Origin: Buxus sempervirens
Lineage: Eukaryota; Streptophyta; Magnoliopsida; Buxales; Buxaceae
DNA: 64,000 bases
Assembly: GCA_947561395.2 (NCBI GenBank)
Contig: OX387182.1
Span: 43,517,949 to 43,581,948 of the forward strand
Direction of reading: 5' to 3'
Positions 46,141-57,600 of the stretch are shown here, piece by piece. Made by a program: the position numbers and the translations under genes. The first letter of the stretch is position 1. Each line of letters starts with the position of its first letter. The notes beneath the pieces are model-generated. The model searched no databases. It saw only the letters and a list, made by a program, of their open reading frames with translations, and was not told the origin of the DNA.

Positions 46141-47337
46141 TTATTCATCCTTATCTTGATTCACTTGCACTTCATTGAATGCTTCACTCTCTTGATCTAT
46201 ACAATCCTGCAACAACCAAATGAAATAGTAAGTGTAAAAAGGCGCAAAATAATTATTATTTTGATGCAAAAACTCCAACATAAAATAGAAACAATAGTAA
46301 TACGATCTTTATTTTTGTATGTGTAACAGTTGAGAAAAGCTTAGTAAAACATGAAGCTGTGATATACTTTCGATGTAGGGAAATTGATAATATGGCATAA
46401 AATTCAACACAATCAACATAGAAACTATGTTATTCAAAATATAATATTGTCTAAATACAGAAATAGGAGAATATTAACGATTTTTTTGGGTAAGAATTAA
46501 ACCATTCGAGTCATTTGGTTTGAAGGAATTTGGACAGTATAAGCTTGATTTTGATAAGGGTCCTGCAAAGACAAAAATGCAAACATGTTAAACCAAACCC
46601 ATAAAATATCATATTATTTATAATGTTTATAATTATGAATTATAAGCATAGGTGTCCACTTACTTGATTAATAATAGCTATATTTTGGCCACTATGGTCC
46701 TGGATATGCTCCATATGCTTTCGTCGTTTCTATTGACCGCTTTAGACAAAGCACCTTGTATTCTCCGAACACTTCCTCCAACACAGTTAACTTTACCATT
46801 TATTTTCAACTTTTTGCTTGTTGCATGAGATTTTGAGCCTCTGGATCAACTTGTGATACAAATGAATCTATGATTTGAGTTGATACACATTCAATATCTT
46901 CCATATCACTTCTAAATCAATCGGCATCAGTATCATGTACATCAACTAGATGATCCTCAAAGGTAGGCTTGTCACTTTGAATATCTGTAAGCTTCACCTC
47001 TTTTAGCAACTTCTCCACAAACTCTACCATTACATCTGCTTGTTGCATCACATAGTTATTTTACTTTTCAGTTAAATTAGCTCTACAATAAATTTGCATT
47101 AGACATTGACATGAGCTTTTATATCGGTGAGAAATTTCAAAATTCTTTCCCATACTCACATCCGAAGTATATGACAATACTTGTTCACTTCTTACATTTC
47201 GTGTCCACCTTTTCATGATATAGCATTCAAGAATCATATTTATGTCATGCCTATTTAAAATCTTGAAAACATGTCTACATAAAATTCTAGCAAATGTGAA
47301 CTTCTTGCAACTGCAGTTGACTTCAACTTTCATTTCG

Positions 47338-48873
47338 CGCTACAAAAAAGGTAATTTTTACTAGCGGTAGCCTACCGCCGGTAATAACCATATTACCGCT
47401 ATTAAATATTTAGGCAGCAGTAACTTCTACTACCACTTAATATCCAGCCGCTAAACGAATTGGCGGTAGTCATAACAGCGGTAAGCAATATACCACCGGT
47501 AATTCTGAGAAATAGCCGACGAGGCTTTCGCGGCAGTAACTACAGCCACTAATATAGCATATCAGCGGCGGTAGATACCGCTGTTAATAGTCTCATATTA
47601 ACGGCGGAAAGAATTAGCGAAAAAGCATCATGTGTTCTACCTTTTATTTATTAGCGGTGGTAACTACTGCTGCTAATACTGCATATACATTTTGTGGCGG
47701 TATGTACCGCCACTAAATCACATTATTTGTTACATTTGAAGCGGCGGTATTTACCGTCGCTTAAATCTTTTGCGGTCTTTAGCAGCGGTATCTACCACCG
47801 CTAAATACCTACACCTGCATAAACAAAAATCTTTAATTAGTGCCATTATCCATCAAACCAAAAATTCCTGTAAAATACTTGATTTCTTGGCAAATTTTAT
47901 AATGAATAGAACTAGAGAATTACAAAAAAATTTGAATTAGAAGAGATTCAAATAAAATTAAAGTATTGAAAACATTCATGTTATATAAATTAATGTAAGT
48001 AAAAGTAAATTGGTGGTTTCCATTAACAAGTGACATTGTCATTACCAAAAAAGAAAGAAAAAGAAAAAGGGGGGACTCATGATCACATGCCAGCGGTAGA
48101 TCTTCTTACCCTTGCTTTTAGTAATTATAGATCATCGTCCAACTCAAGATCTTGCAAATGCCTTACTCAAACTTATATATATCATTAGCATTACTCAAAC
48201 ACACATCGATACACTCAAGAAATAGATATCATTAGCATTATCGAGATGAGACGAACACGTTTGGCAATCTATAGAGGGAGAACGGCGGTAAATCCTAACT
48301 TGAGAATGCAGGATGGCGGCTTGCTAACGGTGAAGACGAATGGCGACGAGCAAACGAAGGGCTTGCTAACGGTGAAGATGAACAGTGGTAGGATTTCCGA
48401 CAGTGAAGACGAGCAAACGAACGGCTTGTCACCAAAGAAGACGAATGGCGGCCAAAACCCTCGGTCACAGTTGCTCGTCAAAAAGAAAACCCCAATTCAT
48501 CGAAAGAAAACCCCAATCTTCCCTTCGAGCGAATTGGGGATTTATACACTTTTAGCGGCGGTAACTTATTACCGCCGCTTAAATATATTTACACCGGGCA
48601 AAAAAATTTATATTTTAATCAACAAAAATAAGCGGTGCTTAGCATTATTACTGGCAGATCTACCGCCGGTAAAACGTCGTGCCAAACAATCTTGCCAAAA
48701 TTCCGGGTTCACGCCGTTAGTTTTAGTGGCGGTAGCAATTTACTGCCTTTAAATACTGCTTTCCAAGGTGGCACAATCTCTCCTGCCGTTCAAAGGTAGA
48801 TGGGGACTATTAGCGGTGGTAAATTGCTACTGCCACTAAAAAACCGATGCTAAAACTCCGCTGTTTTGTAGTG
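47338..48873. mobile_element. Non-autonomous CACTA (En/Spm) element
   Basis: Left end CGCTACAAAAAAGG at 47338; right end TTTTGTAGTG at 48864-48873, the complement of CACTACAAAA. Three-bp flanks TCG and TTG (2/3). Both subterminal zones (47360-47815 and 48550-48850) are packed with inverted and direct copies of TAGCGGCGGTA-type words, as in CACTA elements. Removing it with one flank restores the FAR1-like reading frame between VKLD and MKVEVNCSC, which fixes both ends. 1,536 bp, no transposase seen. Confidence 0.85.
48246..48752 (+). CDS. Doubtful 168-codon ORF in the CACTA element
   Basis: Open from ATG with internal repeats (GLLTVKTNGDEQTKG, GLLTVKMNSG). The repeat comes from tandem DNA units (GACGAGCAAACGAA, GGCTTGCTAACGGTGAAGA) and the last third overlaps the CGGTA subterminal repeats, so it may be open by chance. 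No family recognised. Confidence 0.2.
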   Translation: MRRTRLAIYRGRTAVNPNLRMQDGGLLTVKTNGDEQTKGLLTVKMNSGRISDSEDEQTNGLSPKKTNGGQNPRSQLLVKKKTPIHRKKTPIFPSSELGIYTLLAAVTYYRRLNIFTPGKKIYILINKNKRCLALLLADLPPVKRRAKQSCQNSGFTPLVLVAVAIYCL

Positions 48874-49799
48874 TTGTCTAATTTAACAATGTATTCCTGA
48901 TGCTTTCTTGGCATTTTATCCAATGCAATATACTCAAACAATTGCCCATGCTCACAACTTTTGATAACACACTCCCATATCTCATTTAAAGCCATATGAA
49001 CATCATACACTTTGGGGGTGAAGATTGAATTTGCATGCTTATGAATACTGGAATTTGCATCCGGCCTTGGTACACTTTGCATCATAATACAATCGGCCTC
49101 CAATTCATTGTAACGCTAGCATTACAAAACCTTCTCAATGTGAATCAACAAACAGGATATGCACTTTTGCTTGTTTAAATGCTTCTTTATAACACTATGT
49201 ATTACCTCCGACCTCTGTGTGCTACTCATATCAGTAGAAGAAGTATTCGCCCAAAAGCCAATGACTATTTTTCTTTGTCTAAGTTCTTCCTCTTCAACCA
49301 ATCATTGGAAGCAAGATTATACTTTGAAAGCATATATTCCCAGGCTTCTTCAATTTCATCACTGTCATAACAATCATAGACACATCTTTTAAAATCCACA
49401 ACCAACTCTTTATTTGAATTGAATTCATGACTCAAATGTTTTGTTACATTTTGATATAAATGCCAAACACAATTCCTGTGATATGTTCTAGATAATATCA
49501 GCCTAATTGTATTAGCCATTGGTTGATTTCATCTGTTAGGATTGTTTGAGGCTGTTTCCCATTCATGGCATTTACAAATTTTCTAAACAACCAAGCAAAT
49601 GACTCCACTCTCCTCATACAAAAGTGCTACATTGAATATAATGCTTTGCCTGTGATGGTTCATCCCAACGAAAAAGGCAAGTGGATGATTCTCTGTATTT
49701 GTAGATAAATAATAAACAATGCCACACAAAATTGCAAATATTTCGATAGCCAATGCCACACAAAATTGCAGATAAGTAATAAACAGTAAATAAATCAAC

Positions 49800-52700
49800 A
49801 CAAGCAATTTTGGTGATGAAGGGCAAACTCTATGAGAACTCTCAAAGAGAAAAACCCTTCAGGATATTAAGAGCCACCTTAGAAAATTTCACTAGAAGAA
49901 GATGACTTACAGACCGTGGTTCAGATGACCCAACATAGACTCTAACTCACAACCACAAGTATTTGAAGAACTCTCCAGATTTGCACCCTTGCAATGATTC
50001 AGAACTCTGAATATCTTCTTCGTGAATCGCCAAACAAACTCGCTCAGCAACCGCAGGAATTCCTACGAGCAATCTCTTCAACTCGGAACTCTAAGGTATG
50101 AGAAGAAGTAAGAAAAGAAGGATTGATGGCTCAAAAGAAGAAAGACATGAATGAAGTCTTTCTTCCTCACAATAGATGATCTAGGGTTCCAAAAACGACT
50201 TAAAAAGTGATTAGGAGCTAACCCTAGAGGTTTTGATGGGTTAGGTAGAAGTCAAGGTGAAGTAGGAAACAAATTAGAATTTTTCGGAATTTTAAAACTG
50301 ATTTCACGTATTGAATGCTCGAGCACCACCTCTAACGTGGGTCTCATGTTCTGTGAAATCCCAAAATTTTAATTAATAAATTTAAAATCTAATTTAGTGA
50401 TATTAACTATTTCATTGGTGGAATTTCAGGAAAAATGAAGACTAAGGTTATATTGGGAAAATTTTGTAGAAACATGATGGTGAAATTTAAATCAAGGTAA
50501 GTTATTATTTTGTTTTGATTTGTGGAGTATAAAATTAATTTAAAGTGGCATCACATTGAATCATTAATTAGAATCCTTGATTATGTAGAGAGCATTGTAG
50601 TGGAGCATTATAGTATCATGAGAAGAGAGAGAGAAAGAGAGATTTGGTGGCAACTATAAATAGTTGCCTACATTTTGATTCAAGTAGTTTGAGTCGTGGA
50701 GTGTAGAATTCTCTAGAGAAAGCTAGAGAATTAGAAGAAGAAGAAGGCCTACAATGGAGAAGAAGGAAAATTGAAGGGAAATTCAGATCTGTTAGAGACA
50801 TTCTGGAGAAATTGAAAGAAATTCAGTGATCAAGAGTTGCTGGTTGATCTGAAATTTCGAAATTCAGTGGAGAAGTAGAGAGATTTCATCAAATTCAAGA
50901 AGGATTCATGTAGGAGATGATTTAACCTTTGATTCATGATTAATACAATAAATTTATAAGGCATTGGTTAGATTTAAATCAGATATGTAGCTGATTTCTG
51001 GTGATTTTCAAAATTACAGATGGTAGAAGGGTAATTTGATTGAGGAAGAGGAAGATCTCGAAAATTCAAACTTCCAAGAGCTGAATTGAGCTACCTAGAG
51101 GTAAGTAGCACCCTTCTAAACCAAATTGTGCTGGAGTTTATGGATTTAATACATGAGATTAGAGATTGAATGTTTGAAACTTAGTTTTTGATAATTTTGA
51201 GCTATTTGAAGAGAAATTATAGATTTGATTTAAAAATCATGTTAAATTGTTGTTGAATAAATTAGAAAGCTTCTATTAATGATTTAGAAGATGTTTGCAT
51301 GATTTTAGAGTGATTAAATTAGGTTTTTGTAGTTCAATTTTTCGAAAACTCAAAAATTTCACAATTCTGTTCACGACTTGAAATTTTGGCCTAGCACTTG
51401 CAATTGAACTCGAGCGCGATCCCAGGTGTCCAGCCTGTGTTTTTTGAAAATCTCAGAACCCAAAAGTTAAATTTTGCCAAGCACCCAACAAGATGCTCGA
51501 GCGCTATGCGGGGCGTCCCTTTTCTAGATTTGAATCTCTTCAACGCCTCCATGGATGCTCGAGTACTATGTCGAGCGCCCAACACAGAAAACCCTATTTT
51601 GAGGAATTTGAGGTGATTTCAACTACGGAATTATTTTTACTCAAATCCAACCTATGTACAAATAAGAACTAGGTATTTAGGAAGTGCTTGCATGGGAATT
51701 ATGTTAAAATTCAATATAACGAAGAGTTTGTGCACATTTTACTAAACTAGGTTCTTAAGAGACTTTTGGTTCTAAATTATTATAGAATGAGTTTATTTTG
51801 ATTCCACCACTTGTAACATCTTCTTGAGATCATTTCTAAGGTGTTTCTAAAGACTAATTGTATGAATGGGTTTATACCAAATACTTGTCCACCTATTCCT
51901 CTTAAAAAGTTCATCTTGGGTTCTAACATGAGTATTATGTTTCAAATTTTAACTTGTAAGGATTCTAAGGATTTCTACTTATGTAACTCTTACACCTAAA
52001 CATGTTGAAAGTAAATAACTCTCTAAGAACACATTCTGGTCAGATTTGACAAATCGGTGGTTTGAGCTCTATTTTGAATTACTTTGATTTACAATGGACT
52101 TGATTGGAAAACTTGCATTGGATTTGGTTTATTGTGAATTATTTCTACAGATTTGGATTATTGGTTTTGTCTCATGAATGGTTTGATATAAGATCTAGTT
52201 TGGATATTGTTATTCGCCTTGAAGGGCATGTATTTGAGATCCTCCATGATGGAGTGGTTTTGGTCATGATTGACCCATGATTTTATGATTGAGCACATTT
52301 GATTACATGCTGATTTGGTTTCAAACAATTTTGGTCTAGCATGTTTTGGATCAATTACTTAAGCCTAGTAATGTGATGTATTGACTTTTTGATGTAATTG
52401 CATGACCCTGAGTGTTGCCACGACCGGTGTAGAGTAGCACCGAAACCTTAAGTAGGCTGGATTGTGTACATGGAGGTGTGGATGTCGCTCTTGCATGCTA
52501 ATTGCTCAATTAAAGTGAACTACATGAAATTGGCCTATGTTGATATTTGTTTTGACACGAGATGTTTTGTTAGCTAGTTTATCAGTACTTGTTAATTACC
52601 GTATTTGGTTTATTGGTATTTGTATCTCAACCGTCGGTGTAGAACAGCACCAAAACTCTGAAGTCTGGTGTTGTCAATGCCAAAACCTGGAATAGGCCAG

Positions 52701-53716
52701 CATTGGATGAAAAAACTCGGAGTAGGCCGGCATTGGATGACAAAATGCTGAGTAGGCCGCCATTTCAATATTCGAAACCCTGAGTAGGCTAGATATACAC
52801 ATGGAGGTGTGGACTTGATCATGATGTGGTTATTATCGATGTTGATACTTGTTTTGATTTGGGTTATATCTATTGGGTTGTTTTTGAATAATTGGTTTCA
52901 TCGACACTTTATTACATGGTTAGATTTGGTTTCATGGTTATTCACGTGATTTGATATCGATGCTACTTATTTGACTTATATACTGGATTACATGAGTTAT
53001 ATCATATTTGACTGCTGGATTATTGTTGGCTTATTTGGATTAATCGTGTTATTGTCACTGTTACATGTTTTATATCCGATCCATGTTTTATAATTATGAA
53101 AAATGTATTTGAGCATGCATGTGCTACTTACTGGGATATTCGTATCTTGGAGAGGACGATATTAAAGGGTAGATGCTTGGATCATGTGAGCCTTGATTAG
53201 AGATATGGTATTTCATATTGAGTTTGGGAATGTTTAGTTGACTCTGATTCTATAATATATGTTCATTTCATGTTTTCCTTTACTCTGATATATAGATCCT
53301 GTGTGGAAAAATTAACCCTTTGGAAACAAGTTACGAATTTATTATGTACCCTGGATTCTGGGTGTTACAAATTCAACACCTAAATCAGCTTGTTTCTCTT
53401 TGGTTTGAATGTGGGTCTAATGTCACGCTTTAAAACTCGATTGTTCGAACATCCGCTTTAACCTTCTCGAACACTACTCTCGGATATTGCAAAAATTGAC
53501 ACCCATACTGTCTTGCTTGAACGCCAACTCAAACCTTCTCCAGCGCTTGAACGCTCCCTCAAATTTTCTCTTACATTGACCATAAAATCTTTAATATTGA
53601 CCCGATTTCAACACAAAATGAACCATGACCTCTTGGACTCAACGTAACCATTCTAAATACATTTAAACACACTTTTTGACATGGAATCAAGCCAACTTAA
53701 ATTACTAGACCTAACA
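49800..53716 (-). repeat. 3' LTR of the Copia element, split by a nested LTR
   Basis: Starts TGTTAGGTCTAG (minus strand) at 53716; resumes after the nested LTR at 50351 and ends near 49800. Its far end and target duplication could not be fixed because the 5' LTR is outside the window. Net length about 0.9 kb. Confidence 0.55.
50352..53369 (+). mobile_element. LTR nested in the Copia LTR, probably a solo LTR
   Basis: TGTGAAATCC to GGGTGTTACA, 3,018 bp, related to the Tekay-type LTRs. TATA-like CTATAAATAG near 50655, donor-like GAGGTAAGTAGCACC near 51100, a GAGCGC block at 51405-51590, hairpin arrays at 52445-52480 and 52635-52795. The flanks TGTTC and AATTC match at only three of five bases, so the limits rest mainly on the terminal sequences. 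Confidence 0.7.
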
Positions 53717-53731
53717 ATCTCCCCCTTTGGC
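53717..53731 (-). other. Polypurine tract of the Copia element
   Basis: Plus strand ATCTCCCCCTTTGGC, so GCCAAAGGGGGAGAT on the element strand, directly before TGTTAGGTC at the LTR start. This motif is characteristic of SIRE-like Copia elements. Confidence 0.75.
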
Positions 53732-54239
53732 TATTTTGTGACAAAACCTATTAACAAAATGAAAACACTAATTCTAGTTGCTGTGAACCACCGAGCAACA
53801 ACCAGAAAAGTAAAAAATAAATAATTAAAAAATTTGACAAGACCTATCTTAGACACATTCAACTTTCTCTTTTAGACCCTGTACTTGAAATACCAAAAAT
53901 AAAGAAATACCCTGTGAAAAGCAAAGAGAATATAAACAAATATAAATAATCTTTTAGTGAAAAGATAAAAAGTCATTCATCTATTTAAAAAATTTTACAA
54001 AAAAAATCCAAAAATAGATGAAAGAACAAGAAATATCCACCTCCACAACCATATACAATCATGATCAAGATCAAGTATATACACAAACATTAAACCAAAA
54101 TGAAGCTAAATGAAATATCCAAAGGTAAAATAATCCAAAATATACAATCATTTACACATGAAATACACCACCAAAACCATACTCCCCCTTTTTGTCACGT
54201 AATAGACAAACTGGGAAGTTAAAAAAAAAAAAACAAATA

Positions 54240-54660
54240 TCAAGTGGTTGATGGTCCAACACCATCACTAGTACTCTGTCCTCTATCTCCACTTGGGCTA
54301 GGTACCGCAACCATAGGTCCCGCAGAAGTCCCAGCCTCTTGAGCTGCAGCCTCATCATCTTCACCACCTTGTCTTTCTTCATTAAAATATGTGGCCAACT
54401 CCTTGTACAACTTGTTATGGGAAAGCTTCAGATTTCTCTGTCTATGCTTAAGCCTTTGAAATCTCCTTTGATTTTCTTCATCTTGCTTCTTCATTTGTTC
54501 ATCTATAGAGGTCAATAGCTGAAGAAGCTGTGAATTTTGTTGTTTTAGAAATTGTAATTCCTCATGCAAGGAAGAAGGAGGCGGAGGCTCTACAGGATCA
54601 TCAGGATTTGGAGCAGGAGTAGAAGATAAATGGGCTCTACTTTTATTCAAGGTGACATCA
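54240..54660 (-). mobile_element. Extra 3' ORF of the Copia element, second part (coiled coil)
   Basis: Open stretch with a proline-rich segment (APNPDDPVEPPPPSS) followed by a long predicted coiled coil (LHEELQFLKQQNSQLLQLL and QMKKQDEENQRRFQRLK) and an acidic, Ser/Gly-rich tail. Coiled coils are reported near the end of SIRE envelope-like proteins. The strand, order and nearby polypurine tract tie it to the Copia element. Confidence 0.6.
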
Positions 54661-54677
54661 CTAATGGGTTGACCTAA

Positions 54678-57600
54678 TGTAACGCCCCGGATCTGGGTTA
54701 CGTAATAAAACCGTAACTTGTTTCCAAGGGTTAATTTTTTGCATAGGATCGCTATATCAGAGTGAAGGAAAACATGAAATAAACATATACCATAAAATTG
54801 GAGTCAACTAAAACCCAACACAATATAGAATAACATATCTCTAATCTGAAACTCATATGATCCAAGTATTTACCCTTCTGTATCGTCCTCTCCAAGAGCA
54901 GCTGAAAGCAAAACAAAACGGAATGAGATACGAATATCCCAGAAAGTAGCACATGCTCAAATACATTTTTCATAGTTATAAAACATGGATCGGATATAAA
55001 GCATATAATAGTGGCAATAACACGATTAATCCGAATAATCCCACAATAATCCAACAATCAAATATAATATAACTCTTATAATCCAGAATATATGTCAAAT
55101 TCGTAACATCAATATCAAATCACGCTAATAACCATGAAACCCAATATAATCACGTAACCATGTGTCAATGAGACCAATTTTCCAAAACAACACAATAGAT
55201 ATAACTCAAATCAAAACAAGTGTCAACATCGATAAAGCCACATCATGATCAAGTCCACGCCTCCATGTGTATATCCCTCCTACTCAGGGTTCAGATACTG
55301 AAATGACGGCCTATTCCAGGTTTCGTCATCCAATGTCGGCCTACTCTGGGGTTTCGGCATTGATAACACTGGACCACTCATAGTGTTGGTGTTGCTCTAC
55401 ACCGGTGGTGGAGATACAAATACCAATAAAACATAGAGGCCAATGTCATGTAGTTCACTTTAATTGGGTAATCCACATGCTAGAGCAACATCTACACCTC
55501 CATGTACACAGTCCGGTCTAATACATAGCCCTGTCACTTTGAAATGATGTCCTACTCAGGGTTTTGTCACCCAATGCCGGCCTAATCTGGGTTTCGGCAT
55601 TGACAATCCGGCCTACTCTGGGTTTCGGGTTGCTCTACACTGGTCGTGGCAACACTCATGGCCATGCAATTACAACAATAAAGTTAACACATCACATTAC
55701 TAAGCTTAGTCATGGATCCAAGGCATGCTAGACCAAAATAACTTGTAATCAATTCGGTATGTAATCAATGTGTTCAATCTCACAATCATGGGTCAATCAT
55801 GACCAAATCCACTCCATCATGGAGGATCACAAGTTCATGCCTTTCAAGGCTCATGGGTCAATCATAACTGAATCCACTCGATCATGGAGGATCACAAGTA
55901 CATGGCCTTCCAAGGAGAATAACAATATCCAAACCAACTCTTAAATCAAATCATTCATGAGACAAAACTAATAATCCAAATTTGTAGAAGTAACTCACCG
56001 TAAAACAAATCCAATGCAAGTTCCAATCAAATTCGATTTAAACCAAAGTAATTCAAAATAGAACTCAAACACCGATTTCTCAAATCTGACCAGAAATGTA
56101 TTCTCAGAGAATTATTTACTTTCAACTAGTTTAGATATGATAATTACATATATAGAAATCATTGGAATCATTACAAGTTAAATTGTGACCATAAGATCTT
56201 TTTTAAAACCCAAAATTGAACTAATTTAGAGGAAAAAGGTGGACAAATATTTAATATGAACTTTTTATTACAATTGGCCTTCATAGATATCTTAAGCATG
56301 ATATTAGAGAGATGTTACAGTTGGTGGAATCAAAATAAACTCATTCTCTAATTAATTGGAACCGAAAGTCTTTTTAGAACCTATTTTAGTAGAATGTGCA
56401 CAAACTCTTCATTTTATTGAATTTTAATATAATTCTTGAGCAAGCACTTCCTAAATACCTAAATCTTATTTGTACATAGGTTGGATTTGATTAGAAACAA
56501 TTTTATAGTTGAAATCAACTCAAATTGGGAGAATCATGGTTTTCTGTCATGGGTGATCAAGTGGGCGCTCGAGCCGCCTGTTGGGTGCTCGTTTTGTCTG
56601 GAATTTGAACTCTTGGGTTAAGGAACACAGGCTGGGTGCTCAAGTGGGCGCTTGAGCCTCCTGTTGGGAGCTAGGCCAATTTCAGGCCAAATTTCAGGTT
56701 ACGAAGAGAAATGTGAATTTCAGAGTTTTCCTGAAAATTTAACTACCAAAACCTATTTTAATTGTTCTAAAACTATGGAAACATCTTCCAAATCATTAAT
56801 AGAGACTTTATAAATGATTCAACAACAATTTATCATATAAATCATATCAGATTTATAGGTGTTCTTCAAATAACTAAAAAATGCCCAAATCTGAATTTTC
56901 AACACTCAAACTTGAATTCAATGCAAATAAACCTCGAAAACCAGCACAAATTAGTTTGGAAAGGTGCTACTTACCTCTAGGAAGATTAGATCCGCTCTTG
57001 GAGGGTCTGAATCTCCAGATCTCCTTCTCCACAACCAACTATCTCCTTTATCTACTTGTAACGCCCCGGATCCGAGTCACATGAAAAACCCGTAACTCGT
57101 CTCCAGAGGTTATTATAAAACACAGGATCGCAATATCAGAGTGAAGGAAAAACATGAATACAACAATAACTATATAACAGAGTGCGCTAAAATAATCCCA
57201 AACGAAAATAAACTCACATGACCAAGTAACTACCCGCAAGTATCGTCCTCTCCAGGAGCAGCTGAAAACAAAACAAAACAATACGGAATGAGATACGAAT
57301 ATCCCAGTGAGCAGCACATGCATGCACAAATACATTTATTTCAGTTCTAAAACATGCCACGATTATAACCATGTACAATGAGGATAATACGCATATTCCG
57401 AATAATCCGACTAAACTTCAATAATCCAATTCATATCAGTGCGGAAAACCATCAGGTAAATCAAGCAATAACAATCCGTTTCCAATCCCGAAGATATCGA
57501 TAAAATAATGATTAATTGGCAACAACATAGCAAATAAGCATAATTTTGTATCTCAAGATATAATTCCAGATATACCAATGTCACATAACACCAAGTCTTC

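Larger units (their letters stand above)
46141..49740 (-). pseudogene. FAR1/FHY3-like or MULE transposase-derived gene, broken
   Basis: Minus-strand blocks in family order: PLAFFVGMNHHRQSI (about 49690-49645), WLFRKFVNAMNGKQPQTIL (about 49620-49555), MANTIRLILSRTYHRNCVWH (49519-49440), SIHKHANSIFTPKVYDVHMA (about 49050-48990), the SWIM zinc finger CSCKKFTFARILCRHVFKI (about 47315-47255), then MQQADVMVEFVEKLLKEVK (about 47050). Small C-terminal exons with consensus splice sites and matching phase follow at about 46664 (donor GTAAGT), 46562-46503, and 46206-46141 ending in a stop. The family is a set of plant transcription factors tamed from Mutator-like transposases. A CACTA element splits it, and there are several in-frame stops. 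The N-terminal FAR1 domain is missing beyond 49740, where the Copia LTR begins. Whether it was a host gene or a MULE is open. Confidence 0.78.
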
